A stretch of 24,409 bases of DNA from CAYNNP01 sp964398215 (GTDB taxonomy: Bacteria; Planctomycetota; Planctomycetia; Pirellulales; Pirellulaceae). Below, piece after piece: positions 7,897-16,113 of this stretch. Within the stretch, counting starts at the first letter, position 1. The number at the start of each line of letters is the position of its first letter. The stretch lies in NCBI GenBank assembly GCA_964398215.1, contig CAYNNP010000077.1, positions 1-24,409 of the forward strand. Reading direction: 5' to 3'. The notes under the pieces are model-generated. The model was not told the origin of the DNA. It worked only from the letters and a program-made list of their open reading frames with translations, and searched no databases. The translations under genes and the position numbers were made by a program.

Positions 7897-8951
7897 CACA
7901 CGGCCTCCTGCAGTTGATTGTTCTGCATCTGCGCCGTCATGTTGGCTTCTGCTTCAGCCTGGTTGACCAAGCGAATGAACGTGTCTTCAAGTGTCGGTCG
8001 CTTGACTTGCAAACCGTGAATTGAAAAGGAATTCTCTCGCAGCAAATCGATTGCGCGATCGACTTCACTTTGGTCTTTGGTGTTCATTCGCAATCGGGCA
8101 AGGCCAGGGTTTTCCGCAGCCGAGTCGTACATCGAAACCTCAGGCGATTCAAAAACACTTGAAACACATTGCGTGACTTTTGCGATCACATCAACGGAAT
8201 CTTGATTCTCTTGTGTTGGCAAACTGACCAGCATGTCAACTTGCTGGGCATCTGTTGAACCAGACAATTCGTCGATGGTCCCGATTCCACGAACAACACC
8301 ACGTGACATGATCGCAACGCGAGAGCAGACCAATTCAACTTCTTGCAAGATATGGCTATTTAGGAAAATCGTCTTGCCTTGGTCTCTTAAACGTTCGATG
8401 ATCTGTCGTACGCTTGAACGTCCCACTGGATCCAGTCCATCGGTCGGCTCGTCTAGAACCAAAAGATCGGGGTCATGCAAAAGAGCTTGAGCGAGACCCA
8501 AGCGTTGATACATTCCTTTGCTAAATTGGCGCACCGATTCCTTGTCACGATTTCGTAGATCAACCAGCTCCAGCAATTCATCGCTTCGGCGTGTGATCTC
8601 GGCTCCTGACATTCGGCTCATGCGGCCATAGAATTTCAGTGCGCTGCGAGCGGTATGGTGTCGGTCAACACGCAGAGACTCGGGCAAGTAACCGACGCGT
8701 GATCGAGCACTCGTGCTGCCGAGTGGTTGATCAAACAAGGTTCCCTCGCCGCCAGACGGTTTGATCACGCCCAGCAAGATTTTGATCAAGGTGGTTTTGC
8801 CAGCGCCGTTGGGCCCCAACAAACCGAATACTTCTCCGCCATCGGCAGAAAGTGATACTCCGTTGAGTGCGGACACACGCCGGCGACCGCTCAGCGACCA
8901 CGCGTTGTAAACTTTCCGCATGTCGCGGACTTCAACGATGGTCTTATTCAC
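7896..8951 (-). CDS. ABC-2 type transporter ATP-binding protein
   Basis: This 351-residue ATPase pairs with the permease encoded immediately downstream. Motifs are Walker A GPNGAGKTT (46-54), LPE at the Q-loop position (89-91, Glu instead of Gln as in many ABC-2 exporter ATPases), signature FSKGMYQR (143-150), Walker B LLVLDEP (163-169) and the H-loop His (SH, 200). After residue 240 there is a C-terminal extension with a ferredoxin-like feel (RPTLEDTFIRLV), common in the CcmA/NatA/NosF group. The start is a GTG preceded by GAGGG. The next ATG in frame is codon 11, which would remove part of the first strand. Its stop codon overlaps the permease start in TGATG. The role is probably export or membrane-protein maturation; the substrate is unknown. 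Confidence 0.93.
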   Translation of the reverse strand: MNKTIVEVRDMRKVYNAWSLSGRRRVSALNGVSLSADGGEVFGLLGPNGAGKTTLIKILLGVIKPSGGEGTLFDQPLGSTSARSRVGYLPESLRVDRHHTARSALKFYGRMSRMSGAEITRRSDELLELVDLRNRDKESVRQFSKGMYQRLGLAQALLHDPDLLVLDEPTDGLDPVGRSSVRQIIERLRDQGKTIFLNSHILQEVELVCSRVAIMSRGVVRGIGTIDELSGSTDAQQVDMLVSLPTQENQDSVDVIAKVTQCVSSVFESPEVSMYDSAAENPGLARLRMNTKDQSEVDRAIDLLRENSFSIHGLQVKRPTLEDTFIRLVNQAEAEANMTAQMQNNQLQEAV

Positions 8952-8994
8952 CGAGCCCTCAAGTGGTGTGTGTGATGCAATGTTGAAGGCGCAA

Positions 8995-9441
8995 TTATGC
9001 TGCCAAAGTCCGCATCAACAAGTAGGCCACCCAGACTGATGTTACTGCGATACAGCCAGCAGCAAGCCAGCGATGTGCTGGTTCGCGCCACGACGGCCGC
9101 ACGACTTCGCGCTCGTATAGATGACGAAATCTCTCGCGTTGGTACTCAGAGTCGAAGACACCATCTTCTACTAATTCGTGCAAACCGTACTGAACAGAGT
9201 ACTCAACGACTCCAAAGATTGTGTGACGATGATCTAAATCATCGACTCCCAAGCCTTCGAAGTACCAAAGTTGATTACCGTAAGCATTCTCTTGTTCAGG
9301 GCGATCGTCGATACAGCGTAGCTGAACGATTTCGCTGCGATCAGGACAAAAGTGAGCGCGAATCATTGCGCGCGTACAGTCCTGTCGAACTTGCTTGATG
9401 GTGTTTTCGGAAAAGCGCCGAGTTCTGGTGTCTGCGCCCAT
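8995..9441 (-). CDS. Small tail-anchored protein of unknown function
   Basis: I do not recognise this 148-residue protein. It is charged and soluble for about 122 residues (acidic stretch YFEGLGVDDLDHRH, then EREVVRPSWREP) and ends in one hydrophobic helix (about 125-145, WLAAGCIAVTSVWVAYLL) with no substantial tail, so it is probably anchored by its C-terminus with the bulk in the cytoplasm. An upstream start at 9477 is possible, but the ATG at 9441 is preceded by AGGAG at ideal spacing and is preferred. It lies 43 bp upstream of the ABC ATPase on the same strand, so it may be the first gene of that operon and an accessory to the transporter. That is inferred from position only. Confidence 0.75.
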   Translation of the reverse strand: MGADTRTRRFSENTIKQVRQDCTRAMIRAHFCPDRSEIVQLRCIDDRPEQENAYGNQLWYFEGLGVDDLDHRHTIFGVVEYSVQYGLHELVEDGVFDSEYQRERFRHLYEREVVRPSWREPAHRWLAAGCIAVTSVWVAYLLMRTLAA

Positions 9442-9449
9442 CTGACTAT

Positions 9450-9454
9450 CTCCT
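9450..9454 (-). promoter_or_regulatory. Shine-Dalgarno AGGAG deciding the start at 9441
   Basis: AGGAG lies 8 nt upstream of the ATG at 9441. The longer alternative start at 9477 has no comparable site. Strong Shine-Dalgarno sequences are not seen before every gene here, so this one is useful evidence for the shorter protein. Confidence 0.65.
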
Positions 9455-9671
9455 AAAATCAGAATTACGGGATTCATTCCTCCATTGCCGTATTATTGCC
9501 GGTATGCGGCCAACCGTCACCTCCAATTCTACTTGAATTCCACACACTTCCGTTTTTACTTGCTTCAACTTCCCCCATCTTATCGCTCTCATACCTATCC
9601 TGAGGGGGTGCTAGAAGTGGATGGCGAAATGTCGCCACCATCGGAAGAAGCCCAACCGTCAGAAAAGCTAG

Positions 9672-10634
9672 ATGTTTGAAAAACGTTCAGTTCGCACACC
9701 AATCACGCTCGGGGTAATCCTGATCGTATTGATCGTTGTGTTGGTTGTGTTGTGGGTGGTTGGAAACTGGATTGTCGCGACTGGTACCAGCAAGTCCGCT
9801 TTTACAGCCATGCTGGTGCTCGGGATCGTTTTGTTGGCAGGCGTTTTGGCGGGAGTGATCGCTTATTTGACGATGACAGTGCGTGCATTCCGCCTGAACC
9901 AGCGTCAATCTAACTTCATCGATTCGGTGACTCACGAACTGAAAAGTCCGATTGCTTCGTTGAAGCTCTACTTGCAAACGATGTCACGGCGAACTGTCGA
10001 CCAACAACAGCAAGAAGATTTTCATCGGATCATGATGGATGATGTTGAACGACTTGATTCGCTGATCAACCACCTGCTGGACGCTGCCCATGTTGAGCGT
10101 GGCGTCGAACCGGCCGAAGACAGACCAATTCGGCTGGATGAACTGCTGCAGCAATGTGCGACCGCCGCAGTGGTGCGATACCGCCTGAGCGAAGAAACGG
10201 TATCGCTAGATTCGCCGCCGCTGAAGATTGAAAGCCAGCTTGTTCAGCTAGAAATTCTGTTTCGAAACTTGATTGACAATGCCGTGAAATACGGCGGCTC
10301 TCCTCCCAGTGTGACGGTCAAAGTCAGTCCTGTTGGCCATCAGCAAGTTGATATTTCGATTGTTGACAACGGCCGCGGAATTCCCGTCAATCAACGCCGC
10401 AAGGTGTTTGGGCGTTTCGTCCGATTGGGGAACGAACTGGAAAGGAGCCGGCCGGGTACTGGACTTGGGTTGTACCTTGTGCGTAACGTTGTAAGAGCGA
10501 TTGGCGGTTCCGTTCGCGTTTACGATCGCGGCGATCAGTCGGGCGGAGAGGTAAAGGGAACCGAGTTTGTTGTCTCGCTGAAGGGCCAAGTGACTTTGAT
10601 GAAAGAATCAGAATCACAAGGCGATATTGTTTGA
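9672..10634 (+). CDS. Sensor histidine kinase with minimal sensor region
   Basis: This 320-residue membrane kinase autophosphorylates on H88 (SVTHELKSPIASL) and should pass phosphate to the regulator encoded 21 bp downstream. Two adjacent helices (about 12-34 and 43-69) are separated by only about 8 residues, so there is no periplasmic sensing domain and no HAMP domain is evident. The HisKA helix pair runs 75-145. The HATPase_c domain has N-box NLIDNAVKYGG (199-209), G1 DNGRGIP (232-238), F-box FGRFVR and G2 GTGLGLYLV (262-270). A TAG directly precedes the ATG in the same frame, fixing the earliest start. The architecture is that of intramembrane-sensing kinases, some of which monitor ABC transporters; a divergent ABC operon is adjacent, but a link is only inferred. 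Confidence 0.93.
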   Translation: MFEKRSVRTPITLGVILIVLIVVLVVLWVVGNWIVATGTSKSAFTAMLVLGIVLLAGVLAGVIAYLTMTVRAFRLNQRQSNFIDSVTHELKSPIASLKLYLQTMSRRTVDQQQQEDFHRIMMDDVERLDSLINHLLDAAHVERGVEPAEDRPIRLDELLQQCATAAVVRYRLSEETVSLDSPPLKIESQLVQLEILFRNLIDNAVKYGGSPPSVTVKVSPVGHQQVDISIVDNGRGIPVNQRRKVFGRFVRLGNELERSRPGTGLGLYLVRNVVRAIGGSVRVYDRGDQSGGEVKGTEFVVSLKGQVTLMKESESQGDIV

Positions 10635-10655
10635 TCGACTAGTACGAGTGCAAGA

Positions 10656-11378
10656 ATGCGACCACATATTTTGGTTGTTGAAGATGAGCAACACATTGGA
10701 TTTGGCGTCAAGTATAACTTGGAGGCCGAAGGTTATCGTGTGACGTTGGTTGAAGACGGCGCCACTGCGTTGAAGCTGGTCGACCATGGTCCCGATTCGA
10801 TCAACTTGCTGATCTTGGATTTGATGCTGCCAGGAATGAGCGGCTATGCCGTCTGCGAAACGATTCGCGATGCAGGTATGAATGTGCCAATCTTGATGTT
10901 GTCTGCCCGCACTTTAGCAGAGGACCGGGCTCGTGGATTCGATGTCGGCGCAAATCAATACATGAGCAAGCCGTTCGACTTGGACGAATTGATTTCCCGC
11001 GTCAAGAACTTGCTGCAAATCAGTGGCAGCGAACAACAGACCGTACCAAAAAGAGCTCGTGAATCGATTTCGGAAACTCGTTTTGGGAACGTGCATGTCA
11101 ACTTTGAAACTCACGAGGTTTCTGTTGGCGAAGAGTCTGCCAGAATGACGCCGAAAGAATTGCGTCTGCTGAAGTATTTTGTCGAGTGCCCCGAACGCGT
11201 CATCACACGTAACGAGTTGTTGGCGGAGGTCTGGGAGAAGACTGGAAACTTGCAGACCCGGGCGGTTGATCAATTCATTGCGCGACTCCGCAAGATCATC
11301 GAATTGGATCCCGCAAACCCAGCACACTTGCTGACAATTCGAGACGCTGGCTACCGATTCGTGCCCGAGCCCGAATGA
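10656..11378 (+). CDS. OmpR/PhoB-family response regulator
   Basis: This 240-residue DNA-binding regulator has a receiver domain (1-120) with acidic pocket E9/D10, phosphoacceptor D55 (LLILDLMLPG), the switch residue S83 (MLSART) and K105 (MSKPFD). A linker (121-140) leads to a winged-helix trans_reg_C domain (about 143-237) with the MTPKELRLLKYF helix, the RVITRNELLAEVW segment, the recognition-helix region TRAVDQFIARLRK and the terminal wing GYRFVPE. It is the partner of the upstream kinase in the same transcription unit. It converges with the next gene; the 52-bp gap has two small stems (11383-11396 and 11403-11415) but no U-run, so no canonical terminator is seen. Confidence 0.95.
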   Translation: MRPHILVVEDEQHIGFGVKYNLEAEGYRVTLVEDGATALKLVDHGPDSINLLILDLMLPGMSGYAVCETIRDAGMNVPILMLSARTLAEDRARGFDVGANQYMSKPFDLDELISRVKNLLQISGSEQQTVPKRARESISETRFGNVHVNFETHEVSVGEESARMTPKELRLLKYFVECPERVITRNELLAEVWEKTGNLQTRAVDQFIARLRKIIELDPANPAHLLTIRDAGYRFVPEPE

Positions 11379-11430
11379 TCGAGTTCTCGAAAGAACATGG
11401 TCGCTGCTTTGCAGCCGTGGGCAACGTTTG

Positions 11431-12510
11431 CTACTTCAACGAATGGACATACCAGTTGACTTTGTTTCCAAGGTCATAGGCGTTCAGGCCTGTGATTCGC
11501 TGCATGTCCTTGATTCGGTCCGCGCGTTTATACAGCGCGAACGAAGCTCGTCGCGAAGTGTGCTTTAGGATGCCCGCAAATGCCTGGGGTTGTCTTTCAG
11601 CTAAGTAGAACATCATGGCCCAAGCGGTTGCGTATGCGCGCCCCACGGTTTTGGGGTCATTGAACATCTCATCGTCGCCCAGCAAGCTCACGACGTCTTG
11701 GCTAAAACGCTCGTCACTCCGCGCTGGGTAACGGTTCAGAATGTAATTGATGCTTTCACGATTCATTCGGTCGCGAACACCGGTGCCTAGGCGCGAGTTC
11801 GTCATCGCCGCTGGTTCGAACATCTGTCCGATTCCTTCGGTGATCCATTTCGGTGTGTCGGCAACTCGCGAGTGTACACCTGAATTGAATGCGGACTGAT
11901 GGGCTGCTTCGTGGCGGACGGTTGCAGCGATAGTCTGAATGTGTCCCCCGTCGTGAGTCATCACACGATTGCTCGAGTTGCTGTATAGACCCGCGACACG
12001 CGAAACATCGATCTTCTGTCTGCGAAACTCGCGGTACATTGCTGATTCGTCTGGGTATACGATCGCCACCATTGGAAATCGTCCTTTGCGAACAGTGATT
12101 CCACGCTTGTTCATGTAAGAAACAAACCCACGATGCGACTGCTCGAACATCGTTGGCCAGCGGTTACCCCTGCCTTTTGGCTGGACCACTAGAAAATTGT
12201 TGGTCGCAACAACTTCAAAATCAGCAGCAAATTCGCGCCGCAGTTCGTTGCGCAGTTCTGTCGCTGAAATTGGTTTGTACTTTCCGTCAATATGCAAGAT
12301 CTTGTTCCGCCCTGAACGTGGGTCCATCGAATGCAGCCAACCGTCACGGCCCAGAATCACGACTTCGCTACTCAGTTCGGCAAGTGCCAAGCCTTGCTTG
12401 CGCTTTCCTGCCAGAGAAAATTCGACCAGCCCCGGAACTTGGGCTTGGACACTGCTGACAGCGGTAAAAGCAATCGCCAATGCCATTGCAGGAGCCAAAC
12501 GCTTGATCAT
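11431..12510 (-). CDS. Secreted DUF1570-like metallopeptidase-like protein
   Basis: This 359-residue protein has a clear signal peptide (1-23, cleavage near VQA|QV). The second half carries HEAAH (200-204), an HExxH zinc motif, and a downstream WITEGIGQMFE segment whose E225 is a reasonable third ligand, the gluzincin-like layout typical of the planctomycete DUF1570 family. Residues 30-115 are a beta-rich N-terminal part without a named domain. Substrate and proteolytic activity are unknown; the motif only shows a plausible zinc site. It is transcribed divergently from the gene at 12700, with a 189-bp gap that must hold both promoters, although I could not pick a convincing box there. It converges on the response regulator gene. 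Confidence 0.85.
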   Translation of the reverse strand: MIKRLAPAMALAIAFTAVSSVQAQVPGLVEFSLAGKRKQGLALAELSSEVVILGRDGWLHSMDPRSGRNKILHIDGKYKPISATELRNELRREFAADFEVVATNNFLVVQPKGRGNRWPTMFEQSHRGFVSYMNKRGITVRKGRFPMVAIVYPDESAMYREFRRQKIDVSRVAGLYSNSSNRVMTHDGGHIQTIAATVRHEAAHQSAFNSGVHSRVADTPKWITEGIGQMFEPAAMTNSRLGTGVRDRMNRESINYILNRYPARSDERFSQDVVSLLGDDEMFNDPKTVGRAYATAWAMMFYLAERQPQAFAGILKHTSRRASFALYKRADRIKDMQRITGLNAYDLGNKVNWYVHSLK

Positions 12511-12699
12511 GTTGAAAATCTTGGTGCGAGAATCATGTTTTGCACGCGCCAGATTGCGTTACGTTAAACTAGAAGTGAGGTTCTGGCGTCATTGCTGAAA
12601 TCTACGTCAGAAACTCGTTTAGAATCAGCTAGGGCACGGCTGAGGTCACGTTGGGCTCGTTCCCCTGCATATCGCGATGTCTTGTAAGGAAAATAACGA

Positions 12700-14025
12700 A
12701 TGAAGCGACAAATACTGAAATTGGCCAACACGGCAAGGGCAGCAATGTTGCTGGGCGCGTTGGTCAGCAGCATGGCTGTCAACGGCTTTGCTCAAGACGC
12801 TGAGTCCACTGATGGTTCCGCCGCCGAAGCTAGCGAAGTCTCCAAGGAGGATGTGCTGGAATGGGTCGACGAACTGGATTCGGCAAAGCTTGCCAAGCGC
12901 CGAGCGGCAGAAAAGGCACTGATTCAAGGTGGAGTCATCGTACTAGATTTTCTGCCAAAGTCGAAGTTGGGTTTTTCGGTCGAAGCAAACGAACGATTGC
13001 AACGTGTCCGCACGACTCTGCAAGGCATGCGTACGGAGAAGCAAGCTGCTGCGGTTTCAATTCGATTGAACAAGGTCACGAATCTTGGCGAAGCCTTGGA
13101 GGCGATCAGTCGTGATAGCGGCATTGAGTTTGAGCACGATGCGGATGAATCAATCAAGATTGATTCGGTTGCAACACCGCTATCGTTTTGGCACGCACTG
13201 GATTTGGTTCTTGATCAATCCGAATTGGATGTGAACTTTTATGGTGGTGACCAAGGCGTGTTGGCACTCGAACCGCGGAGCGAAGAACGACCCTCGCGAG
13301 TCGACTCGGCCGCGTACGCAGGTGTATATCGAATCGAACCAACCGCAGTGATGGCCAATCGTGTCTTGAATCAACCGTCACAAAACGGTTTGAATATTCG
13401 GCTAGAGATTGCTTGGGAACCACGCCTGACACCAATTGGCTTGACGATTCCAGTCAAAGAGCTTTCCGGAAAATTGGATATTGGGACCAAACTCGCACCA
13501 CAGGCCTCGGCCGAGTCGATCGATGTTGCAACATCCAGTGATCTTGCCTCCAGCGAGCTTTTCTTGCCAATGGACCTTCCTGATTCCAAGGCGACGAAAA
13601 TCGATACGTTCAGTGGTACGATTCGCGCGATGCTGCCTGGCAAGAAGGAAAAATTTGAATTGCCTTTGGCCGACCCAAGCGCCTCGAAGAAAATCGACGC
13701 GATGACCGTATCGATCGATCAAGTGCGTAAGAATGGAGCGTTATTCCAAGTCCGGCTAAAAATTGATTTGGAGGACGCAGAGAAATCGCTTGAAAGTCAT
13801 CGCCACTGGATCTTTGAAAACCCAGTTCATGTTCAGCGTGGTGACGGAACGCGAGCAGACCATCTTGGATTCGAAGTCTACCGGCAAAGCCAAACGGGCG
13901 CGGGTGTAAGTTACCTGTTTGATCTTGGTGATTCGGTTGGCACAGCGAAGGTTATTTATGAGTCTCCGACTTCTGTGATCAACAACGAAGTCGATTTCAT
14001 TATCAAGGACATCCAGTTGCCATGA
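12700..14025 (+). CDS. Secreted protein with HEAT-like and STN-like segments
   Basis: I do not recognise a function for this 441-residue protein. A signal peptide covers residues 1-32 (cleavage near FAQ|DAE). Residues 50-108 resemble the HEAT-like helical unit common in planctomycete secreted proteins (LDSAKLAKRRAAEKALIQGG). Residues 120-190 look like a secretin/TonB short N-terminal (STN-like) fold (LGEALEAISRDSGIEFEHD, then LSFWHALDLVLDQSELDV). Residues 200-441 are beta-rich with no named domain. AAGGA lies 9 nt upstream of the ATG. The gene overlaps the rotamase-like gene by 4 bp (ATGA), so the two are probably made together and may act in the same envelope process. The STN and HEAT readings are by eye and need a profile search. 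Confidence 0.8.
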   Translation: MKRQILKLANTARAAMLLGALVSSMAVNGFAQDAESTDGSAAEASEVSKEDVLEWVDELDSAKLAKRRAAEKALIQGGVIVLDFLPKSKLGFSVEANERLQRVRTTLQGMRTEKQAAAVSIRLNKVTNLGEALEAISRDSGIEFEHDADESIKIDSVATPLSFWHALDLVLDQSELDVNFYGGDQGVLALEPRSEERPSRVDSAAYAGVYRIEPTAVMANRVLNQPSQNGLNIRLEIAWEPRLTPIGLTIPVKELSGKLDIGTKLAPQASAESIDVATSSDLASSELFLPMDLPDSKATKIDTFSGTIRAMLPGKKEKFELPLADPSASKKIDAMTVSIDQVRKNGALFQVRLKIDLEDAEKSLESHRHWIFENPVHVQRGDGTRADHLGFEVYRQSQTGAGVSYLFDLGDSVGTAKVIYESPTSVINNEVDFIIKDIQLP

Positions 14026-15011
14026 TCTTTCTAAGATTTCGCACACCAATCATTGCCGCTGTGTTCTTAGGCGTGTTGGTGCATGCCGATGTTTGTCTCG
14101 CACAGAAAGATGACTATCGACCGATCGACCCCATGGCTTCGATCGGTGGCGAAGCGATCCTGCTGGGCGAATTGCACTTGCTGCTTCGTGATCAGTTAGG
14201 GATTCGTGACCCCGATAATGCCAAACCCGAAGTGAAACAGGCGGCCGCGTTGATGCTGGTGCGGCGTCGCCTGGCGCTGCGGTCGATGCAAGCACAGGGA
14301 GGCGAACTGCTAACAGGATTGATCGAAACCCAAACGGAAAAGTACGTGAAAGCGCTGAAGCAGCGTGGTTCTTCGATGAAAGCGCATGCCAAAAGCCGAA
14401 ACGCGGATGAACGCTCGCTGCGAGCAAGCTTGGCCTGGCAAATCGCTTGGGGACAATTCTTAAAGAGCAAGTTGAACGAAAACACTCTGCGGAGCTACTT
14501 TGCTCGCGAAATGGAAACTTACGCAGGCGGTCGCTGGGATGTATCTCAGATTTTTCTGGCGATCGATTCCAAGAATCCAAACTCGGCTGGAATTGCAAAC
14601 GATCGCATGGAGTCGATCACCAGTGATCTGAAATCTGCGAGTTCGCTGCCTGAGGCCTTTGCTGCTGCGGCCAAGGAACATAGTGAATCGGGTTCATCGG
14701 ACAGTGGTGGGCGTGTGGGTTGGGTCGAAGGCACCGCCGATTTGCCCAGGACGGTCATGAATCTGGTCCGCACGACCAAGCCGGGACAGTTGGCTGGCCC
14801 AGTCAAAAGTCCGCTTGGTTTGCATTTAGTTCTGGTCCACCAGCACGAAGTCAAAAAGATGAAATTCGAGGACATGACGAATCAGGCGCAATTGAGACGT
14901 GACGCAACCAACGCACTTTTTGATTTGATGGTCAAGAAACAAAAAGGGGTCAAGATCAATTGGTTCATCAAGTCTCTCGCTCCGCCGGCGGGAACAGCTG
15001 TGATCCCTTAA
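14022..15011 (+). CDS. Secreted PpiC/SurA-like peptidyl-prolyl isomerase
   Basis: This 329-residue protein has a signal peptide (about 1-27, cleavage near CLA|QKD), a helical N-terminal chaperone-like region (40-165) and a parvulin-type rotamase domain (about 172-275). The last is recognised by WDVSQIFLAI, FAAAAKEHSESGSSDSGG, RVGWVEGTADLP, and KPGQLAGPVKSPLGLHLVLV. The arrangement is that of SurA/PrsA-type periplasmic folding factors, but with a single rotamase domain and without a lipobox. It starts inside the stop codon of the upstream secreted protein. The predicted role is folding of exported or outer-membrane proteins; the specific client is unknown, although the upstream gene is an obvious candidate partner. 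Confidence 0.88.
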   Translation: MIFLRFRTPIIAAVFLGVLVHADVCLAQKDDYRPIDPMASIGGEAILLGELHLLLRDQLGIRDPDNAKPEVKQAAALMLVRRRLALRSMQAQGGELLTGLIETQTEKYVKALKQRGSSMKAHAKSRNADERSLRASLAWQIAWGQFLKSKLNENTLRSYFAREMETYAGGRWDVSQIFLAIDSKNPNSAGIANDRMESITSDLKSASSLPEAFAAAAKEHSESGSSDSGGRVGWVEGTADLPRTVMNLVRTTKPGQLAGPVKSPLGLHLVLVHQHEVKKMKFEDMTNQAQLRRDATNALFDLMVKKQKGVKINWFIKSLAPPAGTAVIP

Positions 15012-15069
15012 GCCTGTTCAAGCGTCTTGCCCAACGGACGCGGTAGGGTCACTAACCTCTTTCAGCACC

Positions 15070-16101
15070 ATGCAATTCCGTTTATCCGCTCTGTTTGCTT
15101 ACACAACGGTGATTGCAATCGGCGTGGCTGCGCTGTTTCAAACGAATCCTGATCCAGGTGCGTTACCAATCGGAATTGGGATTTTCTTTGTTGTTCCGCT
15201 ACTGGCAATTCCATCATTGCTTGAACGCGCGATCGACCGCAAGATGCCGATGGAATTTGGCAGCTTGTTGCTCTCGATTCAGATTCTATTTATTTCGTTG
15301 AATTCGTGTTTCTGTTTGTTCGTTTCGACGATGGCTTTTGCTCCCGACTGGAAGGGTAGCAAAGGAATGGGTTGGATTTTCTATGTAAACGATGGGCTTG
15401 CCGGTGCGCTGTTGCTACCGTTCTACGCCTGTGGTGCCTGGGCCTTTATTTACGCGGCAGCGTTCCCAAAGCAGGCATCGAAGCGGCCAGTTTTGTATTT
15501 CATGCTGGCGACTAACGTTCTGGTATCGCTAACGTATGTTTTTTATGTCTGGGCGATGCAATTTGCTGGGCACAGACAGCTATGCTGGCACTTGTTGGCG
15601 CCTGGAATTCCAGCCATTGCGTACGGACTGATGTTGGTTGCGTTACTACGGCGAGAGTTTCCAACAGCGTCCAAGTCGCCTTGGCAATGGGCATGGATAT
15701 GGTTGGCCAGTTTTGGTGCGGCGCTGGTTGCGAAGGTCCCCCTTGCGATGCACTACTACGCCACCTTGCCGAACGAACCTCCCGATAGCTGCTTCATTGT
15801 TACCGCCGCGTGCCGAGGGCATCGCAGAATTGTGGGAGCAAGTTTCGACATGAAGCTACAACGTGTTGTGAATCAACAGTTGCTGTGTTTTTGGCAATTC
15901 GAGGAATTGCTGACCAATCGCTTTCCCAATTTTCAGCGTTTCATACGTCAGATCTACAACCACATCGGCCCGTCCGTTGCGAGACGCATTCGCTTTCGTT
16001 GGCAAGCGGACATTGTGTACATGTTGCTCAAGCCAATTGAATGGACGATCCGTGGATTGCTGATGTTGTTTTCCGGGCAGAGCAAAGCCAGCGATCGTTG
16101 A
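15070..16101 (+). CDS. Multi-pass membrane protein with CFI-box-like C-terminal domain
   Basis: This 343-residue protein has an N-terminus (MQFRLSALFAYTTVIAIGV) of the kind often seen in planctomycete membrane proteins. Hydrophobic segments lie near 8-24, 32-50, 64-90, 108-131, 140-163, 175-194 and 205-222. At residue 240 a SCFIVTAACRGH motif begins, followed at spacing typical of CFI-box C-terminal domains by LLCFWQFEELLTNRF and FIRQIYNHIGPSVARRI, matching the usual pattern of CFIATAAYG, then LRxFRD, then a Y..SP..A helix. C241 is the conserved cysteine of that family. The function of such domains is not established. The downstream TPR-like gene converges 12 bp away, so both terminate in a very short gap with no visible terminator. 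Confidence 0.8.
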   Translation: MQFRLSALFAYTTVIAIGVAALFQTNPDPGALPIGIGIFFVVPLLAIPSLLERAIDRKMPMEFGSLLLSIQILFISLNSCFCLFVSTMAFAPDWKGSKGMGWIFYVNDGLAGALLLPFYACGAWAFIYAAAFPKQASKRPVLYFMLATNVLVSLTYVFYVWAMQFAGHRQLCWHLLAPGIPAIAYGLMLVALLRREFPTASKSPWQWAWIWLASFGAALVAKVPLAMHYYATLPNEPPDSCFIVTAACRGHRRIVGASFDMKLQRVVNQQLLCFWQFEELLTNRFPNFQRFIRQIYNHIGPSVARRIRFRWQADIVYMLLKPIEWTIRGLLMLFSGQSKASDR

Positions 16102-16113
16102 ACGTCCAGTTGT

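Noticed and set aside
11383..11415. Terminator for the response regulator gene
   Set aside because: Two small stems are present but there is no U-run after either, so a terminator call is not supported.
12564..12927. Two minus-strand frames upstream of and over the start of the 12700 gene
   Set aside because: They are antisense shadows of the signal-peptide region and intergenic DNA, with no family-like sequence.
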